A DNA stretch of 64,000 nucleotides from NCBI RefSeq assembly GCF_015832195.1, contig NW_024037374.1:2294001-2358000 (forward strand). The letters are read 5' to 3'. The DNA is from Motacilla alba alba. Taxonomy: Eukaryota; Chordata; Aves; Passeriformes; Motacillidae. The position numbers and the translations under genes are program-made. The notes under the pieces were generated by a model. It had not been told where the DNA came from. It made no database searches and saw nothing but the letters and a program-made list of their open reading frames with translations. Below are positions 11,056-21,853 of the stretch, in pieces (within the stretch, counting starts at the first letter, position 1; each line of letters starts with the position of its first letter).

Positions 11056-11590
11056 CTTGTGTGACATCACAGACCAGGTTGTGACACCATACAGTAGGCT
11101 CTGACATCACTGGTTTATTATGTGACATCACAGAGCAGGCTGTGACATCACAGTGTGGCAGTATGACATGACAGAGCAAGCTGTGAGGTCACAGAGTGTA
11201 CTGTGACATGATAGGGTGGCTGTGTTACATCACGGAAGGTGTTGTGACATTGCAGGGTGGTTCTGTGAGCCCACAGAGGTGCTGTTTGACATGCTAAGTG
11301 AGTTTTGACATCAGGATGTGACATCCCAGAGCAGGCTGTGACATTCATTGGCTGGTTGTGTGACATCATAGAACAGGTTGTGATGTCACAAAGTGGGCTG
11401 TGACATCACAGGATGGCTGTGTGACATCACAGAGCAGGCTGTGAGGCCACGGAGAAGACTCTGCCATCGTAGATAAGGGCTCTGTGCCATCACAGAGAAG
11501 CTGTGTGATGTCAGAGAGATGGCTGAGACATAACAGAGTGGGTTGTGACATCACAGAGCTGCCTGTGAAATCCCAGAGTGTGGGAGGACA
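11056..11590 (-). repeat. Module J array, inverted orientation
   Basis: About 25 units of TGTGACATCACAGAGCAGG-type repeats, the reverse complement of the array at 5621. It corresponds to 36720-37240 in the opposite arm. Two sub-motifs alternate (GTGACATCACA and variants with GGTCACA), suggesting local expansion of a dimer. Confidence 0.85.
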
Positions 11591-12004
11591 GATTGTCAAG
11601 AGAACAGAGAGAGTGCTGCAGGCTATCTTGCTCCTGATGAATTTCAGCTGGACTAATTCCCAAAGAGTGGGAAAAGCCTTGCCCTTAATAGGATGTGTTT
11701 TCCAAAGAGTGGGTTTATAAAGGAGTGGGTTAGCTGGTCCAGAATCAACTGCAGTCTGCAGGCTGTGCTGTGGGGAAAAAGAGCTGAGCAGTTGTGTGAG
11801 GGGCAGCAAAGGGAAGATGTCGTGTGAGGGAGAGACAGGCTCATGTGGCTGTGCAAGGGACAGGAAAGAGTTAGCTGGTCCCACAGAAGGAAGAGAGAAG
11901 GAGTCAGAAGGCTGCATGGAGTTGCCTGAGGGTAGTCTACAGACAGAAAGCTTTGAGAGTTTTTAGATAATAAGGGGCTGGCGCTTGGGTCATGACCCAA
12001 AGTC
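11591..12004 (+). repeat. Module O, copy 1
   Basis: A 0.41-kb block ending with GGGTCATGACCC, a perfect 12-bp palindrome, at about 11989-12000. It is inverted at 36290-36720, where the same palindrome is kept. The long minus-strand frame through it (11366-11917, about 183 codons) has an almost identical counterpart at 36380-36931. The two copies are highly similar overall, so that alone does not show coding constraint. Confidence 0.7.
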
Positions 12005-12470
12005 ACACATGGGGGAAGGGCCCAGGAAGACCAAGGGGTATTTAAAGCTGACCACGAGGCAAGCACACATCTTGACTCTTCCTCCTCTTGGAATTTCTAT
12101 CTGAACACCTCTAGAATCCAGGAGATGGTAGCTATGTGTGTGCTTCTCTGTATCTTTTTTGTCTTTCTCTCTTTCTGTGTCTTCTTCTAATTCCCTTGTC
12201 TTGCAGATTTTGAGCAACTTAAAATTAAACAGGCTTAGAGTTTGCGATGTTGAATGGGCCACGTTAATGCGTTGAGAAGTGTTCTTTGTTGATTGAATCT
12301 CATTTAAACATTTCCTAAATTTTCTCTGCTTCTCTAAAGTTCCCAGTAAAGTCTGTTTTGTTGTTTTGAACAGCTGAAAATCTCCTGTTTTTATTTCTCC
12401 AGTGAGTCCAACTCAGAGTACAAAAATCATTGTAATTCCTTTGAAATGTCTCATTGAGAGAGACTTTTAT
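12005..12470 (+). mobile_element. Compact D-A LTR remnant (lacks B and C)
   Basis: Module D joined directly to part of module A. It contains the best preserved core promoter of the family: TATTTAAAG at 12039-12047, then CACGAGGCAAG and a CT-rich tract, then a CCCAGTAAAG-type end. Because A and D are adjacent here but separated by 1.45 kb of B+C elsewhere, this copy probably shows the arrangement before the B+C insertion, or a deletion of it. Confidence 0.6.
12039..12047 (+). promoter_or_regulatory. TATA-like element of the D-type LTR
   Basis: TATTTAAAG in a GC-rich context, followed downstream by CACGAGGC. The same pairing occurs in module M (TTAAAAG at 9456) and inverted near 36250. Whether it is used is unknown. 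Confidence 0.4.
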
Positions 12471-12478
12471 GGACGGGG

Positions 12479-13104
12479 TGTTGGAACCCAGGGCACAGAG
12501 AATATTTCTCTGCCTGCTCTGAGGCATCCTGACCCCCAGGGAAGCACTGCTTTTAACCTTCGCCAATGGAGAGAGCTTCCAGGACTTTGGGATGGATTGG
12601 AGTCTACAAGTGTATGAAATAGATAATAGAGAATAGTGCAGTTTGTCACAGGGAAAGAAATTTAGAGTATTGGGATTTCAGTCTAGAGGTAGATAGGAAA
12701 AAAGATGGAGGACCTGGGGTGTTGTCTGAGCTGCTTCTTCTTCTTCATCTACTCCATTTTCTGCAGTGTTGCTGGCACAGGGTGATTGGGTATGGCAACG
12801 CAGAGGGCAGAGGTTACATGGACAGACAAAGGATTAGTTATATGCAGAAAGGTAGAAATGAAGTGCATTTTCAGTGTTAATTGGAGAAAACAGCAGTAAA
12901 AGACCTTGAAACTGTACATCTTGTGATCATTGTTGCTGTACTTGCTTGTGTGCTAAGTCTGGTGCAGATGGTGTGCCAAACTTCTGATAAGATAACAATA
13001 AACAGCAACCTGAAGACCAAAAATAGTCCCGTGTGTCTGTCAGTCCAGGCACAGAACTGTTAAAAGAGGTTTCCCCCCATCAGGGGAACCTCGGGGGCCC
13101 CACA
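12479..13104 (+). mobile_element. Solo LTR (songbird ERVL-type)
   Basis: A 626-bp element starting TGTTGGAACC and ending GGGCCCCACA. It has a CTTCTTCTTCTTC tract, a polyadenylation signal AATAAA at 12997-13002 and a U5-like tail. It interrupts the D/A remnant on its left. No clear target duplication is visible, so the right boundary is approximate. The ERVL assignment is by general resemblance only. Confidence 0.55.
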
Positions 13105-13430
13105 AGTTGCCAGCACACTTGTCCAGGAGCCCATGGCCAAAACTGGGATTCCACTTCCAACACTGCCAGTTATGACAGACTGGAGGAGATTGTTGGCTGG
13201 AAACATTTTGTGTGTGGGGGAGGAAGGGGCAGGTCCAGCCTTGCCCTGCCCTGCAAGCCCAGCACTGCCCTGCCCTGGAAGCCCAATCCCCCCAGAGCCT
13301 CTATCCCAGCCCAGCAGTGTCTGCCAGGCCCTGGCACAGCACAGGCAATGCTCCACAGCCACCTCTGCAGCCCCCAGCCCAGCTCCTGAGGGACCAAATG
13401 AGCCCAAGCCCCACCTGGGGGAAGGGCCCA
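13105..13430 (-). repeat. GC-rich D/E spacer, inverted copy
   Basis: Reverse complement of 2441-2720, including the end of one E unit (13120-13160). The large frames here are the mirror of those at 2400-2800 and are not treated as genes. Confidence 0.65.
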
Positions 13431-13770
13431 GGAAGACCAAGGGGTATTGAAGGCTGAGCACAAGGCAAGCACACATCTTGACAATACATCCTCTTGGAAT
13501 TTCCATCTGAACACCTCTGGAATCCAGGAGTTGGTAGCTGTGTGTGTGCCCTTCTGTATCTTTTTTGTCTTTCTCTCTTTCTGTGTCTTCTTCTGTTTCT
13601 GTGCTCCTGTAAATTTTGATTAACATTAAATTGAACAGGCTTAGAGTTTGTGAAGTAGAATGAGCCAAGTCAATGCTTTGAGAAGTGGTTCTTGTTGATT
13701 GTCTGTCTGTCGTAGTTTGACATGAGAAGAATTTTAAAAAGAAATACAAAACTTGTTGTGTAACTGACAA
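13431..13770 (+). repeat. Module D, copy 2 (inverted relative to copy 1)
   Basis: Mirror of 2096-2440. The TATA-like element is again eroded, reading GGGGTATTGAAGG. Confidence 0.65.
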
Positions 13771-14235
13771 TCTGTTAAACCACTAAGATGCTGAACACGC
13801 CTCTGTGAAACACAGATGTTAAAGACGAAAAAACCCAGGAACCTCCTCTTTCTTCTCCAGTCGACAAAGAAGTAGCGGCTCCGGCCCCGGCCCCCATCTC
13901 AACCAAACCAAACCAAACCAAACCAAGCAACGCTGCCTTGGGCTGAGCCCCTTCCCCCCTCCCCAGGCTGCCCCCCTCCCATCGGCCCCATTCTAACCAA
14001 ACCAAACCCCAACAACTACCAAACAGGAAAAAAAAGAGGCTACAAAACCCCAACCAGAACAAAGCTAGCCACAGCTATTCAAATGTTACCATCAAGCCCC
14101 CTCCCCCCAACACAACTCAAACCAAAACCCCTACAACCTACAACCCACACAGGATAACCCTACAACTGAAATCAAACACAAAAAACCCAAAAACCGACCA
14201 TAAAACCAATCCTAACAAAACTCAACCACAACTTC
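13771..14235 (-). repeat. Module C, copy 2
   Basis: CCAAA-repeat and C-rich sequence, the inverted copy of 1671-2095. Confidence 0.75.
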
Positions 14236-15186
14236 CTTCACAAGTTACTGGCGGGTTAGGTGTTTACCCCTTCAGTACATGAATCCTCTCTGAAGTAAAA
14301 AAAAAAACCAAAATACAAGCATATACAAAAACAACATGAAACTATCAAAGTCCGTAAAGAAGAAATTAAATCACAGTTAAAAAAGAAGAAAAAACACCTT
14401 ACTCCTAAAACTAAAATCCTCTTATAAATTAAAAAGAAAAAACTTTTCATTATAACACATAAAACTATAAAAAATAAAAATATTCAAATTAGTATCAAAC
14501 AAAAACCTCCATAATGAAATAAACAAATGTTAAAATAACTGCAATTTCTTCAAAATGTTTAATCAGAAAAAAAAAGTAATCCAGTACCCTCAAGAGAAGA
14601 TCTCTACTCCCAGAGATAAATATAATTAAAAAAAAAAAATAAAAACTTTTCCATTTAAACAACTCATCTTCAAAACAATACCCCATAAATCAACATGGCC
14701 CATCAACAAGCTGTTAAAAAGCTTGTAGCAATAAAAATAACTTCACAATAACAAAGTACCCCAGACAACTGTTATCCATGATAAAATTAGGAGCCAAAAG
14801 ACTATTTTTTCCTCTTGTAAAAAAAATCTCCTTTACCTTAACAAGAAAAACTTGTCTAAGTAAACTAAAAAAAAAGACCATTCTAGAAATAATAAACTGA
14901 CTAGAAATTTTTAGTTTAGTTTCTTTACACTTTCAGAAAAAAAGTGTTCTAAAGAGTTTATATTAATTCTTACTACCATTTTCTCTTTTACTTACTTTTA
15001 GAAAAAATTTTCTTATACCCTCTTAAAATTTTCAGCCTATTTTACCTGTCTCCTAATCATATTTCGCAACAAAATAAATACATAAATAAATAACCAACAA
15101 TAAAACCCACCACACTCATCAACACATTAATTAAAAAATCTCAACATTAAAAAAGTCTTAAATTAACAAACCAAAACAACTACAAT
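14236..15186 (-). repeat. Module B, copy 2
   Basis: Here the plus strand is A-rich and G-poor, the mirror of 641-1670. No open frame above 70 codons is shared with the other copies. Confidence 0.75.
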
Positions 15187-15840
15187 GTCATAAAAGACCT
15201 TTTGCCAAAAATTCTCTGATTTTCTGAAGTTCCCAGTAAAGGCGTTTTTGGCTGTTTTGAGCTCCTGAGAATCTCTTGATGGTATTTCTGCAAGGAGTAC
15301 AACACAGGGTACACAAACAATTGTAATGCCTTTCAAATGTCTCCTTCACAGAGTTGTTTGGGGGATGGGAGTCAGGGCTTGTGTGTCCTGCTTGGCACAG
15401 CCCAGGCAGGGCTCTCCCAGCCACATTCCACACTCCATTTCCCAGCTGGAGCCGCTGGTGCCTCTGAGTTGTGCTGCCCCAGCCCCAGCGACGCTCTCCT
15501 TGTCTGCCCATTCCCCCACGGGCTCTGGCAAGGGATGGCCTCAGTGGGGGCTGCTGACATCCTCAGCAACTTGGAGGCTGCTGCTGAATTGTACTGCTGC
15601 AGAGGCTTGTTCAGCCTGCAGCTCTTCAGTGCAGGAATTCAGTGTCCCAGGGCTCATCAACATCCAAACACCTGAACAAGCCAAGCCTCTGGGGATATTT
15701 TGATTTAATTTCCAAATCTTTTGTGGTTAATGAGACAGATTCCAGCAGTGTATTCAAAGTGAATATATTCTATTTTAAAAGACAGTGAGGAAATTGTTTT
15801 TGCTCCTCTTTGGGTTTTGTTTCCTGTTAATACATTGATA
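15187..15840 (-). repeat. Module A, copy 2
   Basis: Inverted copy of 1-640 with very high visible similarity. It continues into module P exactly as the copy at 33880 does, which fixes the end of the inverted arms. Confidence 0.8.
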
Positions 15841-16530
15841 TGTGCAATCTCCAATTGACACTGAATCCAAGTACCTCCTCATGCATTTTGAATTGATATG
15901 AAAATCAAGACCCTTCATGGTTGACAATCAATCAGACTCTGTCCCTACCCCCACCCCACCATTTCCCCCATCCAAGGCCTAGCACTCAGAGCAGCCTTGT
16001 GCAAATCTGAGTTCCCTCCAGCCCAGGCTGCACCTGCAGCTTTCAGCTCCTTGGCTCCAACTCCCACCTGCTTTCCTTGCAGAAGGAGCTGCCCGAGACA
16101 CAGAGGGATGTTCATTTCTTGTCAGCCAACAAAGCCAAGGCAAGGCACAGCTCCATCAAATGCAAAAGTCATTCTTCTCCCTGGCTCTGCCCTGCCCCTG
16201 ATCCCCACAGCCTGTCCTGTTTCCTTCATCCCTGCATTGCCAGGGACTTGCTGGGCAAAGGGAGCTCTGCTCTGGGGATGGAGGGAGGTCCAAGTGCCAC
16301 CACTGGAGTGGGAACCACAACTCATCAGGTTTGTGTCCTTTGGGGGTCAGGAACTGGTGAGACTCAGAGGCACAGAAAGTTTCTCTTCATGGCCAACCGA
16401 CCATAGTAGAACAGGGCACAATTTAATAACAATCACACTCTTCCCTGAGCTATGTGCAACGTCCCGGCAGCATCTGATGAGTCCACCATCCACAAGGGAT
16501 TTCCATACTCAAATTAGTTTCACACAAACA
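15841..16530 (+). repeat. Module P, copy 1, with an exon-like segment
   Basis: Pairs in inverted orientation with 33060-33880, with patches of divergence (16170-16300). A pyrimidine tract and TTTCCTTGCAG at about 16071-16081 look like a 3' splice site. About 30 open codons follow (start KELPETQRDVHF) and are nearly unchanged in the other copy. I do not recognise the protein. It may be a pseudo-exon. Confidence 0.5.
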
Positions 16531-16999
16531 TGGTTCTTTGATAGCTATAAACACAAGTTCTTGTATGAGGATGCTTGGCCTGGAGTGAGTGCAAAACAGC
16601 TCAAACAATTCCTGATTTGCAAAGCTGTCAGTGGTGGATGGAGAAGGGCTCAGGCTGCTCCTGGTATTGAGGAAATGCTGAAACCAGCCTGACTCATTTC
16701 ATCTCCTCCTGTCCTGGCTGATCTCCCCTCTTTCCCCTTCCACCCATTGGCTTTTGTCTCCCACCAGGCCCCCGGTGAAGAGCCTGGCTCTGTGTTCTCC
16801 AGCACCTCCTCACTGGCACTGCCAGGCTGGGATGAGGAGCCCCTCAGCCTTCCCTGCTGCAGGCTGGACAAGCCCAGCTCCCTCAGCCTCTGCTCACAGC
16901 CCAAGGGCTCCAGCCCCACCTTGGAGGCCCTTCCCTAACTCTGCTCCAGATGCCAGACATCTTTCCTGCCCTGGGCAACCCAAACCAGGCCACAGTGAC
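16531..16999. other. Unassigned single-copy segment
   Basis: No gene, RNA or repeat boundary recognised. It is mildly GC-rich with short overlapping open frames only. Confidence 0.4.
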
Positions 17000-17370
17000 C
17001 TGGATAATCCACGGCCTTGATGTCCTGGTCACACAACCCTGGCCCCTTGTCCCCATGTCAGGCTCTGGGCTGGATCCTGTGGAACATCCTTTGCTGGAGG
17101 CTGTGGCTCCAGGGGGACCAGGGGGATCCCGGGGGACAGGGACCCCGCTGGGCATGAACAGCATTGGACTTGTTGGGAGAAACTGTGAGGGGCAGCTGGG
17201 GCGGAGTGACCAACCCAGTGACCTGACACAGCCCTCCTGGGATGTCACACAGCCCTCCTGGGATGTCAAACAGCCCCTCTGTGATGTCACAGAGGCAGTC
17301 TATCATGCTGTAGCTTCTCAATGACCTCACAAGGCCCACTCTGTGATTTCATAGCCCACTCTGTGACCTC
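17000..17370 (+). repeat. Short I-J fragment
   Basis: A diverged module I (GTGGAACATCC landmark at about 17078) followed by five or six J units (GGGATGTCACACAGCCC type). It sits just outside the left inverted arm. Confidence 0.65.
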
Positions 17371-17835
17371 ATGTTCCCAGATGATCAATTGCCTCCACCA
17401 GGTGAGCTGACACCTGGAGCTTGTTCTCCAAAACCCCAGGCCTATGGAAACCACACAATGCCCATTGTGTCAGAAGGGGAACTGGGAGTTCACCAGCCTC
17501 AGTGTCCTGCCAGCTCAGCCAGGCCCACGGGAACATTGGGGTCCACGACCACCAGGGACCACCAGAGAGACCCCAAGGACAGAAGAACACATGGGTAGAG
17601 GGGAGGGGAAATATGTTAAAGATTTTGGAGAAATGATTATCAGATGTATGTTTAGTCTGGGACAATCAATGAATATGTGTGCAAAATACAGAAAATAAAC
17701 AGAAACTTTCCTGTACTCAGCCTGCACACCTTTGAGAAGAGCCGTCCCCCATGCATCCAGCTGAATAAAGAATGCTGCTTCTTAATGCTGCACTGGTGTT
17801 GAGGAGTTTTCTGTTTTAGAGAATATTTGGTAGCA
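17371..17835 (+). mobile_element. Solo LTR-like element (ERVK type)
   Basis: LTR-like segment with a polyadenylation signal GCTGAATAAAG (AATAAA at 17764-17769) followed by the CTGCTTCTTAATGCTGCAC tail seen in songbird class II LTRs. The start is not sharp. It abuts the CR1 LINE on its right. Confidence 0.5.
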
Positions 17836-18514
17836 CTCCCACTGCCAAGGAAAGCTCTGTCTCCTGCTGTTCACCAACAGAGAAGGGCTGGTGGCAGATG
17901 TGGGGGTTGGAGGCTGCCTGGGGCACACTGACCATGAAATAATCAAGATTTCAATGTCCTGTGAGAGAAGGAGGGGCAGCAACAAAACTTCTACCCTGGA
18001 ATTAGGAAGGGCAGACTTTGGCCTGTTCAGGATGCTGATTTGGGCAGTACCAAATCGGGTACTGATTTATTTTTTTTAAGGGAAACAGCCCTTCAATACA
18101 AAGGGGTCCAGGAAGGATGGACGCATTTCAAGAAAGTAATCTTAAGGGGGAAGGAGCAGCCTGTCCCAGTGTGGCAAAAGATGAGCTAGTGACGAAAATG
18201 ACTGGCCTGCCTGCCCATGAAGCTTTCGTGGGAACTCAATGGAAAAAAAGGTGCAGAAACTCAGGAAGGGTTTAAGGATGTTGTTAACTTATGAAAGAAG
18301 AAAACTTGAGAGATAAATGTGCAATAAGAATTACCCTGGTGGCTTCTGTAAAAAAAATACAAATGTTTTTGTAAAAAAATTTATAGCAAGAGGAGGGAGA
18401 AGAAGAACCTCTACTCTTTATTGGATGCAGAGAAGAATATGGTAACTGAAGATAAGGAAAGCGCTGAACTGCTTAACACATTGCTTGTTTCAATTTTCAA
18501 TATTAGGACAGGTT
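17836..18514 (+). pseudogene. CR1 LINE ORF2 fragment, 5' part
   Basis: Degenerate CR1 (chicken repeat 1) coding sequence. The frame around 17860-18060 reads like the end of the CR1 endonuclease region, with the landmark GGCLGHTDHEIIK. Downstream, lysine-rich linker sequence is broken by stops. It is interrupted at 18514 by a solo LTR and resumes at 19193. Non-functional. Confidence 0.8.
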
Positions 18515-19192
18515 GTCCTCTGTGGGGTTTCACCCCCGGATTGGGATGACCCTGAAAGATGGAAAAGTCCCTCCTGCAACCCGTGCCTTCGAAGAAAGAC
18601 TCAGTAGTCTTCTGTTGTCTGTTCTCAAGGTTGTTTATTGTTGGTTATCTACAAGATTCTTCTCCCTGAACTGCTGTGGCCCGTTCAGCAGCTCAGACAA
18701 AGGCACACTGCCCTCCCAGGGGGCTGGTGCCATCTTTTATATCATATATTACGTACTACATGTTTATACCTTTCTCCCAATACCTACTATATATATTGAA
18801 TAGTGACTTTCTACTCTAAACCAATCTGTGAGTGCCAACATCACCAAAGACATGGAGGCTAGGAAGGAGAAAGAAAGAGGACAGGGCACACCCAAGTCCC
18901 TCCATCTTAGATCTTCTGACCCCCATGTACAAAACTTGGACCCCTGCGTACAAGGCTTAAAACCCCCCTGTACAGCACTCAGAAATCCTACCCTTTACTT
19001 CGTGACTACTTCTACTACAATATCTAAAGTTTTGTGACTTCTTGTTCTTCCTGCAAAGTTGGTAAACTGTTCCATGGGTCAGATTCAAAGCCACAGGGGT
19101 CTCTGGCTGCATGCCAGGGTCTCAGATGCTTTTGACCTGGGTCTGGAACGTCCGAGAATGTCTGTGGGACATTCTGAGTTCCAACAGTCCTC
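18515..19192 (-). mobile_element. ERVK solo LTR with 6-bp TSD, inserted in CR1
   Basis: The LTR is 18521-19186 (666 bp). The 6-bp target duplication GTCCTC is at 18515-18520 and 19187-19192. On the minus strand it starts TGTTGGAACTCAG and ends GGGTGAAACCCCACA. It is the same family and length as the 5' LTR of the provirus at 56531-57196. A 6-bp duplication fits class II (beta-like) integrases. It formed by recombination between the two LTRs of a former provirus. Confidence 0.92.
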
Positions 19193-20265
19193 AGGACAAG
19201 TGTTCTCCGGAGCTGGTAGATGGGCACAGGGAGCAGAACAGCCCCCTGGAATCCCGAAGGAAGCAGCTGGGGACCTGCTGAGCCACTCAGATGCTCACAG
19301 GTGTCTCTGGGATCAAATGAGATCAATCGCAGGGGGATAAGGGAGCTGGTGGATGAGCTCCCCAGGCTGCTCTTCATCATTTACCATCAGTCCTGGCTCA
19401 GTGGGGAGGTTCCAGAGGACTGGAGGTGCCAGTGTGATCCCATCCCCAAAAAGGGCTGGCAGGAGGATCTGGGGAACTCCAGGCCTGTCAGCCTGACCTG
19501 GGTGCCCAGCAAGGTTATGGAACAGATCACCTTGAGTGCCACCACAGGGCACCCACAGGATGGCCGAGGGATCAGAGCCAGCCAGCGTGGATTCCAATAT
19601 CTGCATTGATGGTCTGGACGAGGGGATTGAGTCCATCATCAGCAAATTTGCAGATGACAAGTTTTCTGTGAGTGTGGATCTGCTGGAGGGTAGGAGGGCT
19701 CTGCACAGGGCCCTGGACAGGCTGGATCCAGGGACCAAATCCAGTAAGGTGCGGTTTTAAAAGTCCAAGTGCCGGGTCCTACACTTTGGCCACAACAACC
19801 CCTGCAGCACTACAGGCTGGGGACAGAGGGGCTGGACAGCAGCCAGGTAGAAAGGGAGCTGCAGAGACTGCTGGACAGCAGGCTGGACATGAGGCAGCAG
19901 TGTGCCCAGGGGGCCAAGAAGGCCAATGGCTCCTGGCCTGGATCAGGAATGGTGTGGCCAGCAGGAGCAGGGCAGTGATTCTTCCCCTGTGATGGGCACT
20001 GGTTGGGAAGCACCTCGAGTGCTGTGTCCAGTTCTGGGCACACCAAATTAGGAAGGACATGGAGGGGCTGGAGTGTGTCCAGAGAAGGGCAACAAGGCTG
20101 GGGAGGGGTCTGGAGCACAAGTCCAGTGGGGAACTGCTGAAGGAATTGGGGTTGTTAAAACGGGAGAAGAGGAAGGTCAGGATCGACAAGGCAGTGTCAG
20201 GGAACACTCTTGACATGATGATCTCCAAGGTCTTTTCCAACCTTGCTGATTCTGGGATTCTCTGA
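19193..20265 (+). pseudogene. CR1 LINE ORF2 fragment, RT and 3' end
   Basis: Continuation of the split CR1. The reverse-transcriptase N-terminal part is recognisable at 19395-19560 (EVPEDWR ... NSRPVSLTWVPSKVMEQ). A deletion removes the catalytic palm, and the frame resumes at about 19605 with DGLDEGIESIISKFADD. The C-terminal region around 19770-20160 is frameshifted. The 3' terminus has CTTGACATGATGATCTCC and a GATTCTGGGATTCTCTG tail. It is a dead 5'-truncated copy. Confidence 0.85.
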
Positions 20266-21817
20266 AACCACCCTTGGAGAACATGCAGGATGAGCCCTGG
20301 GCCTCCTCTTGAGAAGCTGCAGCAGCCCAGGTGCCTCAGCTTCTCCTGGCAGCCCCAAAGCCCATCCTGTCAGTGCTGCAGAGCCTCTGCAGCTCCTCCT
20401 CACTGCCCAGAACAGGGAGCCCCACAGGCAGACACAGCAGCCCAGATGGGCCCCCCTGGCCTGGGCTGCCTCGGGCAAGGGAGCAGCACAGGGCACTGCA
20501 GGAGCCTGCAGACAATTGCTGCAGCACTTGGAGGATGATCCTGCTCCCCAAGGGCTGTTCCCATGGTGCCAAGTCAGGAACTGCAATGGGGAGTGGGGCC
20601 AGAGAGGAAAGGCCAAACAGGGATGGGCTGTTTGCAGGGGAGGGAACAGGGCTGGGCAAGAGGAAGAAATCTGGACAAGGGAAGAGTAAAGAAAGCGAAG
20701 GTGAGGCCAAGGAAATGCTCAGGGCAGTTTGGGGGTGTCTGCCAGGCAGCCCTGGCTCTGAGCAACAGCGTCTGCAGTGGGACAGGAAACTCCCAGCTGA
20801 TGGGAACAAACTTTCTGGCTGACTGCAGAGGCCAGGACAAAGCTGAGTGCTTTCCCTGGTGTCCCCCAGCCCTTGCTGGCCCCAAGGGCTAATGGCATTT
20901 GGTTCATGTCCCCATAGGAGGTTCATGTCTCCACAGCAACAGCATGGGGGTGCTCCCGCCTGCTCTGTGCAATGCAAACAGGGGCTCCTGAGCCAGTGCT
21001 GCCGTGCCTGTGCCTGCAAGGATGCGGCACCTCTGTGAGCTGGGGGAGAGGCCAGGGCTGCAGAGGGGGGATGGTGTTGGCAGCTCCATGAGGACACTCT
21101 GGGACGCTGCCCTGGGCTGTCCAGCGCACTGGGGATGGATCAGCCCCTGCTCTGCTGCTCCTTCCCGTGTGCCCCAGGGCCCTTGCAGAGCCCCAGCCAT
21201 GCTGTTTGCCCCCAGCCTGCCCACGGCCAGCCTGGGGCTGCTCACGGGGCTTTTCTGTGCTGAGCCTTGGCCTGGGTGTGTTCTTGAGAGAGCCTGGGCA
21301 AGGAGCCTGGAGCCCCCAGGCCCTGGCCTGAGGCGTCAGCGCTGCCCCAGCAGTGCCCATGGCCTGTCCCTGCTGCAGCCCCGGCACTGCCACCCCCAGC
21401 ACTGTGCCCGGCCCCGAGAGCACTCAGGCCCTACAGCAACACCAGGGCCACCAGGGCAGCGGGGCAGGGCCATGGCAGCAGCACTGGCAACACCAAGTGC
21501 TGCTGCTGCTGCTGGGCACAGCTGCTGGGCCAGCACTGATCTGCCCCCAGCTCTGCACACAGACATTGCTGCTGCAGCTCCAGAGAAGGCAACCAAAGGG
21601 CATCTCTGCAGAAAACTTTGCTGGGAGATGCTTTAGTTCCTTTAAAGCCACCGAGAGCGCAGCCCCTCAATGACACAGTCTGTGGCCACAGGGGAGGTGG
21701 AGAGAAACACAATGAGAAATGGCACAAACAATGACATTTCTATTTGGACAATATGAAAAAAGTAAAACAAAGGAAAAAAACCCACAACCAGACTAACAAG
21801 AAGTATCAAAGATGACT
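20266..21817. other. GC-rich intergenic DNA downstream of the receptor gene
   Basis: High GC with long overlapping frames on both strands (for example 20336-21097 minus). None has a recognisable domain, and their composition is repetitive CTG/CAG. I see no gene. A run of CTGCTGCTGCTG lies near 21500. Confidence 0.5.
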
Positions 21818-21823
21818 TTTATT
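21818..21823 (-). terminator. Polyadenylation signal of the olfactory receptor gene
   Basis: AATAAA on the minus strand, about 30 bp beyond the receptor stop codon. If used, it gives a very short 3' UTR. It is the only canonical signal this close to the gene. Confidence 0.55.
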
Positions 21824-21853
21824 ACGCGTGATTTACAGGAATTGGCAAGCAGT

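Noticed and set aside
14236..15186. Mitochondrial-like A/C-rich insert (numt)
   Set aside because: The skew resembles mtDNA, but no mitochondrial gene, tRNA or rRNA sequence is recognisable.
20336..21097. 253-codon minus-strand frame in GC-rich DNA
   Set aside because: Overlapped by frames of similar length on the other strand, low-complexity composition and no domain. Explained by GC content.
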